DNA from: Parvularia atlantis | Lineage: Eukaryota > Opisthokonta > Rotosphaerida | Assembly (NCBI GenBank): GCA_943704415.1 | Contig: CALSCO010001631.1 | Location: forward strand, 1-24,338 | Direction of reading: 5' to 3' | Length of the DNA stretch: 24,338 nucleotides | Shown: piece by piece, positions 10,346 to 20,227 of the stretch | How the letters are laid out: every line of letters starts with the position of its first letter | Numbering within the stretch: the stretch's first letter is position 1 | Translations under genes and position numbers: made by a program | The notes under the pieces: generated by a model | The model's database searches: none | Told to the model about the DNA's origin: nothing | The model's input: only the letters and a program-made list of their open reading frames with translations

Positions 10346-10448
10346 GCGCAGCGGCGTGTCCTCGTGGGTTGTGTTTTTTTTTGTAGGCGCACGGCGCGGC
10401 GAGTACAACAGCGACAGGGAGTGGGCAAGCAATTCGTGGTGACGACAA
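10346..10448. terminator. Shared 3' region of the convergent REEP and SREBP genes
   Basis: There are 103 bp between the two stop codons. A run of nine T (10374-10382) lies 28 bp after the REEP stop and is followed by gtag. It is best read as part of the REEP 3' end. No AATAAA was seen. Confidence 0.4.
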
Positions 10449-13400
10449 CTATCGGTGCAGGGTGAGGTCGGCGAGGCAGCGGCGCACGACTGTCTTCTCG
10501 ACGGCGAAGAGTGGCTGCTGCTCGAGCGCCTGCTGTGCAGCCGTGAGCGCGAGCGCGGCCTGCGCCTCGGCAGCGTGGCACGCGCCGACGAGCGCGTGCA
10601 GGGCTCGGGCGACACTGCGCAGCCACCTGACGCGCGCAAAGATGCATGAGCACCAGACGCGCGCAAGGGCGAGACGCACAGTCCCATCGGCGTACACGCC
10701 CCATCGGCGCTGCGTGCCAGAGCAGCCTCGGTGCGCAGCGGCTGGGCGCCGCGGAGGCCGCGGTAGACAATATGGCGCGTTTGGGCGAGCTGCCGGAGCG
10801 TCGTGGATGGCTGTTCGTCACCCTCAGCCAGCGCCAGCACGGCCCGCATTGCAGCGCCCTCGCCCTTGAGCGACTCGGCGAAGCGCTCGTGCACGGCCGA
10901 GCGCGCCTCTGCAGCGCGAGCGTCAACAACACCAAGCCGCGGCGTGCAACGCACCGCTCGTGGCGCATGACGTGGCGAAGCGCAGCAGCACAAGCATGCG
11001 CGCCTCGACCAGCAGCGACAGCGCCAGAGAGCTCGCGGCGACATCCAGCCTGGGCGCCAAGTCGGCGCGACGCACAGCAAAGGCAGCGACACGCGCACCT
11101 AGCCTCAGTCGCGTCGCCGGGAGTTGCGCGCGCCTCGCCCAGCATGGCCAGCACGCCGTCGCAGCAGCGCAGGCACAGCTCGTGCTGGCCCAGGCGCAGG
11201 AGCACGAACGCGAGCGCCGCGTGGCTCAGAGACGTGTGCGTCTGCCGCAGCCACCCCGCGTCCGCCGGCAGCCGCGCCTGCTCGGCCTGCAGCAGCGCCA
11301 GCACGCCGAGCAGCATGTCGCACCACCTGTTGGCGCACGTCAGCGAGCAGTTCCGCGCATTCAGGCGCGTTTGCGCACCACAGCAGCTCGGCGTCGCGCA
11401 AGGCTGCGCAGTCGGCTCGCACGTCGGCGATCGTGTCGCGCAACTCGGCGGCGCTGAACGAGCGCTCGCACAGCTGCACCGCCGTCAGCCACCGCCGCCA
11501 GCCCAGCTCAGCCGCACCGTATCGGCGATCGCAGCGAGCCAGTCGCAAAGGAACGCACGCGCGTGCACGCCCAGGAGCGCCTCGGCCGAGCGCCGTGTTG
11601 TTTGCGTCTTCTTGGTCATCGGCAGGCGCTGCAACGACGCATCAGCAGGCGCTCGCAAAGCGTGAACGGTCGGCGCACCATCAGGTAGTTGACAAAATCG
11701 GCGCGCGCAAGCAGCCGCACGGCCCATGCCGCGTCCGGGCTGCCCAGGTGCGAGTGTGCGGCACGTTGCGCGTGCGACAACAGGCTCCGCGCGATGGCAC
11801 CGGCGACCTCGCCACCAAACTGCAGCACCCACAGCGCGCCCACGCACAGGCCGAGCACCCGCGGGCCCGGCGCTGCCCAGAGCAGGAACGACTTGCGAAC
11901 AGCGCGCGCGGCAGCCACGGCGGACAACGCCGACGGCTCTGTGACGCGGTTTGAGCCATGAAGCACGCGTACCACGCAGGCGTCGCACCATCACCGATCG
12001 TTGCGGCCACGGCGTCGGCGCTGGCGACGTGCCCGGCGGCCTTCGGTCCGGCGATGTGGCTGCTGGCGCCGCGCACCCACCAGCCCAGCTGGAAGACGAC
12101 AAACTGCACCGCCAGCCGCAGCACCTCGAGCGCGAGCGCGCAGACGATGCGCGAGCGTGACGGCGCGGCCGAGGCCGCCGCAGCCACACGCTGTTTGAGC
12201 GAGTTGCCTTGTACGCACGGGTGAGTCGCAGCCGGCGCGCAGGGTCAGCATCGCACCGCTTGTGAGCGCGTCCAGGTTCGCGTTGTGGTCCACAAAGAGC
12301 GCGCAGAGGCCCATGACCGCGAAAATGGCGTAGTACAGCGAGCTGGCGATCGACGCGTCAGCCCGCTCACACACCTCTGCGCAACCGGCAACGCACGCCG
12401 AGAACGAGTAGTCGACGAAGAGCGGCGCCTCGGGCACGGCCGCGAGCAGCGTGCGCATCGGTCCGGGCACGGCCGGGTGCGACGCCATACCGACGAGGCT
12501 AGATGGGCCGCACCAGAGGCCAAGCAGGACGACACCGACCATGGCGACGCGCAGGCGCTCGTCCAGGTGCGGTGCGACAGGCTGGGCAAAGTGCGCGAGG
12601 GCCTGCGGCGGGCTGAGCTCGCCGTCGCTGGATGACGCGTTGGCGCGCAGGCGGGCGTTCTCGGCGAGTAGTTGTGCTACGTGGTCGGTCAGCAGGATGC
12701 ACCGCCAAGGGGGGCACGCGCACAGTTGAACGACTGCAGGCGCATGATGTACTCTTGTGTGCGGCGGAGGATTTGCGCCTTATTGGCCTTGTCGACCTGG
12801 AGCGTGCTCGGCAGCATCGAGCGCAGGCTGCGCGCGGGGCACGTGAGCACGGTTCGACGCCGCATGTAGGAGACGCACTCGTTGATGCACTCGTTGAGGT
12901 TGTTGCGGTAGCGCTGCTCGATGATGTTGTGCGCGGTCTTGCGGTGCTTATGGCGTGGCGTCATGCCGCCGCTGCTGCTGTCGTCGTCGTCCTCGTTGCT
13001 GCGCGCGCAATCACTCGATCAGCCACACGATGTGCGCGTCACATGGGTGCGAGCGCGCGCGCCTCGGACGGCGGCTGCGGCGCGTCGCGTGCGGCATGAA
13101 CATGACCGACGTGAGGCTGTCCATCGGCATGGCAACGGGGCGCTGTGCCGCGCCGCGCTTAACCGCAGCAGTTGCGAGCAGCACGCAGCGCACCTCGAAG
13201 GCCGCTGGCGGCATCGAGAGCGACAAGTGACGCTGCTGCTGCTGCTGCTGCTGGTGGTGGTAGTGCTTCGGCTCGTAATGGTGGTGCGGCCCGAGGGCGT
13301 CGTCGGGCGAGCTGCTGCTGCTCGCGGCATCGCCGTGCGGCGGCTGCGGCGACAGCGACGGCGCCTCGAGCGACTCGGAGCGCGGCGGCGACAGCAGCGC

Positions 13401-13626
13401 GGCGGTGTTGTCCCATGGCGCGTCGTAGGCGTCTGCTGTGGAGAGGGTGGTCGCGGTCATGTGATCGGCGTGCGTCAGACGGCGCGATCAGCACACCGCC
13501 CACGTCGCCGTCGAGCGCAAAGAAGGCCGCCGTGGCGTCGTCCAGCACCGTCGTCGGCAGGTACGGCGCCGCGCCGCGCAGCTGCTCGACCAGCACGGCG
13601 GCGGCGGGGTGCTGAGCGCCCCACAT
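10449..13626 (-). CDS. SREBP: membrane-bound bHLH-Zip sterol/lipid regulator
   Basis: SREBP is held in the ER by a two-pass hairpin; Scap escorts it to the Golgi, where site-1 and site-2 proteases free the bHLH factor to activate lipid genes. On the reverse strand, exon 13497-13626 (MWGAQ start) leads through intron 13436-13496 to a Ser/Pro/His/Gln-rich activation region. The bHLH reads HRKTAHNIIEQRYRNNLNE, then (after removing intron 12828-12878) CINDLRSMLPST and KAQILRRTQEYIMRLQS, and runs into a zipper QLLAENARLRA. The EQRYR tyrosine is the SREBP signature. TM1 is near 12487-12547, TM2 near 12290-12347, with RTLL (12444-12455) in the loop as a candidate site-1 RxxL. The C-terminal domain keeps family blocks, e.g. 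ALSAVAAARAV (near 11920) and AAWAVRLLARADFVNYL (near 11710). It ends LADLTLHR, TAG at 10449-10451. Splice sites between 12290 and 10449 are only partly resolved. The intron at 12677-12723 is clear. Confidence 0.92.
12828..12878 (-). other. 51-nt in-frame, stop-free intron inside the SREBP bHLH
   Basis: On the reverse strand the donor is gtgcgtctcc after AACGA, and the acceptor is cgcgcag before CCTGCG, with a gctcacg branch-like motif between. Removing it gives a canonical helix 1 ending CINDLRSMLPST. Retaining it adds 17 residues without a stop, because 51 is a multiple of three. Confidence 0.75.
12999..13050 (-). other. Possible GC-AG intron (gcaccc donor) upstream of the SREBP bHLH
   Basis: The acceptor gcgcgcag at 12999-13000 leads into NEDDDDSSSGGM before the bHLH and needs a phase-2 donor. 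A GT donor in phase 2 would leave an intron of only 28 nt. The GC donor gives 52 nt, typical here. Weak, because the surrounding sequence is not conserved. Confidence 0.4.
13233..13253 (-). repeat. (CAG)7 repeat encoding polyglutamine in the SREBP activation region
   Basis: Seven CTG units on the + strand are read as seven Gln codons on the reverse strand, preceded by two His codons. Gln/His/Ser-rich tracts are common in transcriptional activation domains, and pure CAG tracts are prone to length change. Confidence 0.9.
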
Positions 13627-13691
13627 CGGCGCCACGCCCGCGCGTGATCACAAAGTGCCTGCTTCACCGCTGTGAAACCAGTTTTAATGTC
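13627..13691 (-). promoter_or_regulatory. 65-bp gap: NAA25 3' end and SREBP 5' region
   Basis: NAA25 and SREBP are in tandem on the minus strand with just 65 bp between stop and start. The gap contains GTGATCAC (13644-13651) and the spaced palindrome TTCACCGCTGTGAA (13663-13676), so four TCAC/GTGA units in all. TCAC is the half-site of sterol regulatory elements, so self-regulation is possible but untested. The true transcription start may lie inside NAA25. Confidence 0.4.
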
Positions 13692-16600
13692 TTAGCCTAC
13701 GACTGCGGCCTTCAGTGCTTTGGCCCACACGCTCTTGCGCTCGGCCTCCTTGGCCACGGCCGCCAACGACTGTCGCACGCTCTTGAGCGCGTCCTGCACC
13801 ACGCCGATGCGGCGCGGCTGTGCGCGCAGGTCAACAGGAGGCCCACAACGCAAATCATGCGAGCCGCACCGTGTCGCTCGTGCTCACGGCCAGCGCCGCA
13901 AACGCCTGCGCCAGCTCGTCCGGCCGCCGCTCAAACTCCTCGGCCAGGTCGCGCTGCGCTGCCTGTGCGAGCGTGCGCACGTCCTGCACAGGCATTCAGT
14001 CGCGCGAGCACATCGGCCGCGCCTGCGATCGCACCGACGCCGCGTCGCGCAGCACGTCGCAGACCTCGCCGAGGCACTTGGCCGTGTCGACCAGCGCCGT
14101 GCCCGCGGCGCTCTTGTCCTTCTTGCCCTTGCGCAAGGGGAGCACGGCGTTGAGCGCGATGGCGAGCGGCAGCAGCACGCCGACGCTCTGTGCATCGGTA
14201 TCAGCACAGCCGAGCGCAGTGCAGACGCGCAGACGCGCCTCAAGCGCAGCCACGAGGTCCGTGATGAAACCCGGCGCCAGAAACCGCTCCTCCTTGGACC
14301 GCGCCTTGGTGTAGCGCTGCAACTGCGCCTGCTTGTTGTGCGCCACGTGCTCGCGCAGGATGTCGCGCGCGCGTCCGAGCACCTCGAGCGCAGCAGTCTC
14401 GCCCGGCGCGGCCAACGTTGCAGCGACAGCCTTGCCCAGCAGTGCGGCCGCTGTGGCCGTGGCCGCCGCACCGCTCGTGCGCTCGAGTGCGTCGCACGCG
14501 CCCGTCAGTGCCTCGGCGTCCTTGCTGGCCGCGAAGGCGACGACGCGCAGCAGGTCTGCTACCAGCGTCAAACGTGCAAACGCCCGTCTGTCGCCACGTG
14601 CACGCACCGATCTGCCGCCGCGCCCAGTCAACCGAGCGCTGGCCCGGCAGCCGCGCGAGCAGCTCGGCGTCGACCGTCGCGCGGTCCGAGCGGTTCCACG
14701 ACACGACGACGCCGTAGTCGCGGTTGTCCCGCCGACATGCCCAAAACGCGGCGTCGTCGAAGTCTGCATGTGCGCCGTGAGACACGTAGCCTCGACAGCA
14801 CGCGCGCTCTCGCACCCTTTGCCAGCAGCGGCTCGAGCTGCGGCGGCGCGCGCGCAAACTCCTTTACAAGGTCCTCCAGGCCCTGCGCGGCCGGCGCGAC
14901 GGCGCTCAGGCGCTGCGCACCGCCCGTGAGCACGACATCATGCGTGTGCCCAGGCCGCACGTGGAACTCGAGCGCGGCATAGACGCGATGCAGTGAGGCC
15001 TCAAGGCGCGCGCGAAAGTCGATGAACTCGCGGATCTGCGGCCCCGTGAGCGCATCAGGACCAAAGCGCGACTCGCGCCACGCACCTTCGAGTACGTCTG
15101 CTGGTCGTACGCTAGCACGGTCATCTCGGCTACCTCACGGTTGCTCGTGCGGTAAAAGTCGAGCACGTGTTCGCACAGCTCGGCCGTGCGCTCGAACGCG
15201 CCCAAGCTGACGAGGTGGTCGGTTACAAAGTAGCTGAGCGGCGGCGCCGGGTCAGCGGCGCAGGCGCCTGTGCGAGCGTCTGTGCGACGACGCACCTCAG
15301 CGTGTCGTGCTGGATGTGCTTGATTGAGAGGTAGCGGTAGTGCGGCAGGGCGCACGCGACCGCGCCTGCGCAGGAGCAGTGAGCCACGCGGTTGCCACGA
15401 GCGGCGCGCGCGCACCGATGAGCGTGTACAGGCGGACGGCGAGCAGGCGCAGCTGGAAGTTTGCACGCGAGCGCTCGACGGCACCCTCGAGGAAGACGAG
15501 CGAGCTGGTGACGAGCCCGAGGTCGCCTGCGTTGCGCGCGTGAGCTTTGCCGTAGAGCGCATCTCGTCGGCGCACCGCTGGTGTAGTAGGCGTCGAGCAG
15601 CTCGTGCACCGCGAGCAGCACAAAGTCGTCCCCGTGCTGCCGCTCAGACGAGGCCAGCTCGACGCCAAGTTTGAGCGCGGTGTGGTATCGGTCGAGCAGC
15701 GCGCGCGCCACGTCCGCGCGGGCGGCGGCAGGCGTGTCGGCCGGGCGGCTGTGCGCACGCAGCTGTTCAGCCAGCCAATGACGCACGAGCAAGACGAGCT
15801 GGCAGCAGACGCACAACAGACGCCGCAGCTGCTCAACAAACACGAGCTTGCGCGTGTTGGCAATCTAGTTGCGCAGGTCCACGCATGAGCGGACGCAAGT
15901 GCGCGGCCAGCGCCACCGCGCACACCGTGTTCTCCTCGCTGATGCCGTGCACAACGGCGTCGATCAGCCGGCTTGCTGCCGCGCCGTCCAGGCACTCAAG
16001 ATACGGCCGCAGGTCCGCGAAGCACATGAACTGAAGGTCGCGCGGCGTCAGTGGCTCTCGATGCCCCAGCATGTCGCTGCGTACCTTGGTACTGAACGTG
16101 TGCGCGTACACCTCGATCAGCGGGTACAACGCGACCTGCTGGGCCTGCCGCAGCCCGTCAGTCATGCGTGCGAGCGGGTTTTGCCACGCACCGCGCGATC
16201 GCCGGCGTGCAGCCGTCGGTGGAATTCGAGCAGCACGAGGCGCGGCCCGCGAGAGTCCCGCTGCGCCTTGTTGGGCGCCACCCCGCCGTCGCGGCTGCTG
16301 TCTGGTACGAGGCCGCCCAGGAACGCCTCTGTGGCGCTGCACGGCCGCGTGAGCTCGCGATAATTGTGCTCTCTCTCGCGCAACACGCACGCGGTCTCGT
16401 CGGCAGCGGGGGCGCTGTGCAGGGCAAACCACGCGTCCAGGTAGCCTGACAGCACGATCCAGTCGTCCGCGCTGCGTCAGCGTGAGCGCGGGAGCACACG
16501 CCAAACGGGGCGGCGGACGCACGAATGCGTCGTCAGAAGCTCGCGCGCAACGGCGAGTGAGTCACCCCAGCGCTGCTGCTTGAGCAGGTGCTGCAGCAAA

Positions 16601-17745
16601 AGGCGCAGGCGGTCCTGCTCGACCTGAGCGCACACGCGAGCTCTGTCAGCGCGCGGGCTGCCGAGCGCGGCCTAGAGCGCACTTTGAAGATCGACTTGCC
16701 GAGATCGCCCTGGAGCGCGTGTGCGACGCCGTCGGCGTCGCCCTTCTCGGCCAGGATGTGCAGGAGCAGCTGGAACTCTGGTCGCGCGCGCCACGCGTCA
16801 GATGCGATCGCGCACGTGCGGACGGGCGCACAAACGCACCCTCGAGGCTCTGCACGCGCTTCTCCTCGACCGCCTTGTGCATCATCTTGTCGGCAAGGGT
16901 GAGCTGCAGCGACGTGCTGCTCAGCTTGGCGCGGTTTGCGTCCTGCGCCTGCCGGGTGCGCGGCGTCACGCCGTGCGGTGACACGTGCGTTCGCGCGCAC
17001 CTGCAGCAGCAGGCTGCAGATGGCCCAAAACAGGTACTTGTCCGTGCCGTGCGTCTTGTACAGACGATTGGCAGTCTGCGCGGCACGTGAGCGGCCCTCT
17101 GGCTTGTGCGTGTGTGCGTGCGACACCTGCTGCTGCTTCAGAAAGGCGTTGATGCGCACGGCCGACGTGAAGACGTGGTGCCCGAGGCCCTCGTCCGCCG
17201 GCTGCTGCTCGTACGCGTGGTCATACGCCTGCAGGAGCTGATCGTCTGCGAGCGCGCCGCTGAGCGACGTGCGCAGCTGGCCCGTGGTGCGCACGCACAC
17301 TTGGCCAGCGCCTTGTACATGAACGCGAGCGCCTGCAGCGTCGCAATGTCCGTCGGCTTGCGCTCGTCGACCTCGCGCGCGAGCGCCATCGCCTCGCTCG
17401 TCTTGCCATCCTCCTCGAGCGTGAGCGCCTTGAGCGCCTGGGGCCACCGACGCCGCCGCCGCAGCAGCAGCAGCGCGTGAGCACGTCGCTCCGATGCGCG
17501 CGCCATGTGGCCGCGCCATGTGCGCCAACCTTGACGATGAGCGAGTCCGGGTGCTTCTTGAGCTGCTTGTTGCAGAGCTGCATGGCGAGGCGCGTGTTGT
17601 TGTTCTCGAGCGCCTCTGCCGCCGCATCGGGGTGGGCACGCTCAGAGGGCATCCACGCGGCACGGCCGGCCGCACAGGGCGCGCGCGCACCGTAGATGGG
17701 CCCGACGAGCCGCCTGTTGGCTTCGCTCAAGCCTCCATCACCCAT
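13692..17745 (-). CDS. NAA25: NAA25/Mdm20, auxiliary subunit of N-acetyltransferase B
   Basis: NAA25 is the TPR-rich ribosome-binding partner of the NatB catalytic subunit NAA20, which acetylates N-termini starting Met-Asp/Glu/Asn/Gln. The start MGDGGLSEANRRLVGPIY (exon 17691-17745) joins EALENNNTRLAMQLCNKQL (exon 17530-17615), matching RRLRPIYDYLDNGNNKMAIQ in human NAA25. Further matches: AREVDERKPTDIATLQAL (near 17360), HGTDKYLFWAICSLLLQ (near 17020), LTPRDLQFMCFADLRPYLE (near 16020), ERQHGDDFVLLAVHELLDAYY (15650-15590, one family motif) and KHIQHDTLR (near 15310), the latter nearly identical to KHIQHDTIG in the human protein. The C-terminus is a charged helix ending KALKAAVVG, TAA at 13692-13694. 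The gene has about twenty exons with short GC-rich introns. Not every splice site was assigned. The start is the only ATG before the conserved N-terminal block. Confidence 0.94.
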
Positions 17746-17955
17746 GATGGCCGCTGAAACCCGAGCTGCGCGCCGCCTGATGACCGCGTGCGCACTGGAG
17801 TGTGAAGCATGAGCTGCCTAGGTGCGGAAGATCGCGAGCGCACTGGAGCTTGAAGCATGAGCGCACGCGAGCCCGTTCAGACCACTGCCAGAGCGCGGAT
17901 CACGCGACCCTTCGTCTCCGCACTCAGTTCCAGTCACCGGCTTCCCTCCTCAACG
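17746..17955. promoter_or_regulatory. 210-bp divergent promoter between NAA25 and the AprA-like gene
   Basis: The start codons of two divergently transcribed genes flank this region. It is less GC-rich than the coding DNA and carries two near-identical 25-bp direct repeats (17790-17814 and 17838-17862). No TATA box was seen. Confidence 0.6.
17790..17862. repeat. Pair of 25-bp direct repeats, 48 bp apart, in the divergent promoter
   Basis: The copies at 17790-17814 and 17838-17862 share 23 of 25 bases, from gcgcactggag to tgaagcatgagc, differing at two adjacent positions in the middle. The 48-bp offset and promoter position suggest duplicated factor-binding sites, although a simple local duplication is possible. 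Confidence 0.85.
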
Positions 17956-20109
17956 ATGCGCTCCGCTGCGGCCGTGCTGGGCGCGGTTCTGCTGGGCGCG
18001 GCGCTCGTGACCGCGCAGACTACGATCCTCGACGACTACGTGCGTTGCCCGCGGCCGCACGCGCAGCCTGCCCGTTGACGCCGTCCGCACATGAAGGTGA
18101 ACGCGTACGACCCGACCTACCGCTGGGAGCTGGCCAACACCGTCGCCAAGGACGGCTACACGTTCTACGCGCTCAAGCTCGTGTCGCAGACGTGGCTCAC
18201 GCCCGACCAGATCGACCGCACCGTCTGGGTGCGCGCCCCCCTGTATGGCGCTGAGTGCGTGCGTCTCACACACGGACCGGCAACGCGCGTGCAGGAGCAC
18301 TGGATCCGCGTCTGCGTGCCCAACAACGTCCGCTCGGACCTCGCGACGATGTACATCAACGGCGGCGGCAACCCGCTTGGCGGCGCGCCCAGCTCGATGG
18401 ACGACTACCGTTGCGTCGCTCTGTCGCGCCGTCCAACTCGGCCTGGTCCTTACCGCGCCGCTCGCGCCGCCCTCCGCGCAGTCGTCAACGTGTGCCTCAA
18501 CACGCAGCTGATCGTAATCGAGCTCGGCCAGATCCCCAACCAGCCGATCAAGTTCGCCGACGAGGACTTTGGCCGCTCGGAGGACGCGTTCCTCGCCAAG
18601 ACCTGGTGCGCGAACGGGGCGAATGCGCACGGGGCTGACACCCGCGCCACGCCAGGGACAACTTCATCAAGGCGCGCAGGCGCAGCGCACGCGATGAGGG
18701 GGGGTGCTGACTGGCACACCCGCGCGCGCACACACAAACGCAGACTCGCGACGGGCTCCAGATCGGCCGCCTGCCGATGGTTAAGGCGTCGGTGCGCGCG
18801 ATGGACGCGCTGACCGAGTTTGTGCGCCAGTATCTGCCGAGCGTGCCGGTGCGTGCACCCGGGATGATGGGTCTCCCGCGCGCGCTGACGTCGGTGCGCC
18901 AGGCCCCAACCCGCTGGGCGGTCGCGGGCGGCTCGAAGCGCGGCTGGACGACGTGGCTGACGGGCGCCGGTGCGGCCCGGGCGCGTGGGCGCCACGGTGC
19001 CTTTGTGCGTGCTGAATTGGCGCGCCAGTCGACCGGCGCGTCGTGGGCATCGCCCCGATCGTGATCGAGGTCCTGCAGATGACCCCGAACCTCAACTTTG
19101 AGTGGCAGGTCTATGGCCGCTGGCCCGTCGCGTTCGGCGACTACACCGACATGAACATCACGCGCTGCCTCAACTGCCCCGTGTTCCAGGAGCTCGGCGC
19201 GATCGAGGACCCCTACGTGCGTCCGTGCGGAGGAGCACTGCATGGGGCTGACGTGCCTGCGTGCGCGCATGTTTGCAGTCGTACCTGTACCGCTTCATCG
19301 AGCGCAAGGTGCCCATCTTCTCGATCTCGGCCACGGGCGACGGTGCGCTGTGGTGTGTGGGCTGCAGCGCGCTAACACGCGGCCGCGCGGACAGAGTTCT
19401 TCCTGCCCGACGGCTACCAGTGGTGGTACAACACGTACCAGGGCGAGAAATACTTGGGCATCCAACCGAACGCCGAGCACTCGATGTTCAACCGGATTGA
19501 GGAGCTCACGGCGGCCCTGGGCTCGTACGTCGTCACGCTCGACCGCAACCTGCCCCGCCCCAAGTTCACCTGGACGTGCGTGGTGTACTGCCGCTGGTCA
19601 CGCTGGCGGCTCACGCGGCCGCGTGCGCGCGCGACGCAGCATGTCGGCCGACGGCTCGACCATCCGTGTCCAGAGCACGGACCGCCCCGTGCTCGTGCGC
19701 GCGTTTGAGGTGCGTCGCGCCCCGTTCGTGCCTCGTGCAGCATGTCGCTCACACGCTGCGATCGCGCACGTGCACGCACGCCCAGGCCTACAACAAGCGC
19801 AGCCGCTCGTTCATCGCCAACTGCTACCTGACGTGCCTGTGGCGCGAGACGGTGCTGCAGGACCTGGGCAACAACACGTACGCGGCCACGTTCGACATCC
19901 CGACCGAGGGCTACCGCGGCTTCTTCATCGAGCTGCACTACCAGGTGGCCGCGGACCAGCCGCCGATGGTCGTGACAACGGGCAGCTCGATCATCCCCAA
20001 GCAGCTGCCGTACCCGCCGTGCGAGGACAGCGTGTGCGGCCTGTGCGACTCGTGCGAGCCGGTGGCGCCTGTCGCGCGGCGTCCGCAGCTGGGCGGCGGC
20101 CGTGTCTGA
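17956..20109 (+). CDS. Secreted AprA / PhoPQ-activated pathogenicity-related family protein
   Basis: This alpha/beta-hydrolase-like family (Pfam PhoPQ_related) includes Dictyostelium AprA, a secreted repressor of proliferation, and bacterial PqaA. Residues 1-20 are a signal peptide (MRSAAAVLGAVLLGAALVTA). The body matches the family: YRWELANTV, SQTWLTPDQID, HWIRVCVPN, INGGGNPLGG, LGQIPNQPIKFADED, RLPMVKASVRAMD, GGSKRGWTTWLTGA, VYGRWPVAFGDYTDM, ATGDEFFLPDGYQWW, GEKYLGIQPNAEHS. By my numbering Ser203 (GGSKRG), Asp298 or Asp304, and His327 (AEHS) could form a triad. A Cys-rich tail (CEDSVCGLCDSC) follows. Exons: 17956-18039, 18097-18228, 18295-18409, 18482-18605, 18656-18671, 18744-18848, 18903-18969, 19029-19216, 19279-19342, 19395-19575, 19640-19709, 19786-20109; 489 residues, stop TGA. 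A 16-nt micro-exon at 18656-18671 lies between two introns. Secretion and an anti-proliferative role are inferred from the family only. Confidence 0.91.
18672..18743 (+). other. GC-AG intron (gcgcgc donor) in the AprA-like gene
   Basis: Phase-0 joining of AAG (18669-18671) to ACT (18744) gives FIK then TRDGLQIGRLPMVK, matching the family. The GT candidate at the gtgctgac is out of phase. Length 72 nt. Together with the preceding intron it leaves a 16-nt exon. Confidence 0.65.
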
Positions 20110-20227
20110 GCCCGCTGCCGTGGCGCATGCAAGCAAGAGAATGCTGTGGTGTCTTCTGTCCTTGTCTGGCATGCAGTCCAGTCTGACGTGGCCGTTTTTT
20201 TTTTTTCGATCAACTGCCACGCACACG
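20110..20227 (+). other. Intergenic: AprA-like 3' UTR and promoter of the four-TM gene
   Basis: This 118-bp gap holds two GCATGC palindromes (20125-20130 and 20169-20174) and a run of 12 T (20195-20206), which ends 21 bp before the next start codon. The T run could belong to the upstream 3' end or to the downstream promoter. No AATAAA was seen. Confidence 0.5.

Noticed and set aside
10374-10386. T-run followed by gtag, resembling a 3' splice site or trans-splice acceptor
   Set aside because: No + strand coding sequence follows; the next gene is on the other strand. More likely part of the REEP 3' end.
9892-11316. 474-codon minus-strand ORF across the REEP 3' exon and the SREBP 3' end
   Set aside because: Long open frames arise easily at this GC content. 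It mixes a real SREBP exon segment with antisense of REEP and Arg/Ala-rich shadow sequence.
12075-12210. 28-nt GT-AG intron in SREBP at the gtgcgtacaa donor
   Set aside because: Phases fit, but 28 nt is far shorter than other introns here. A 46-65-nt GC-AG intron or a longer GT-AG intron is also possible, so the junction was left unassigned.
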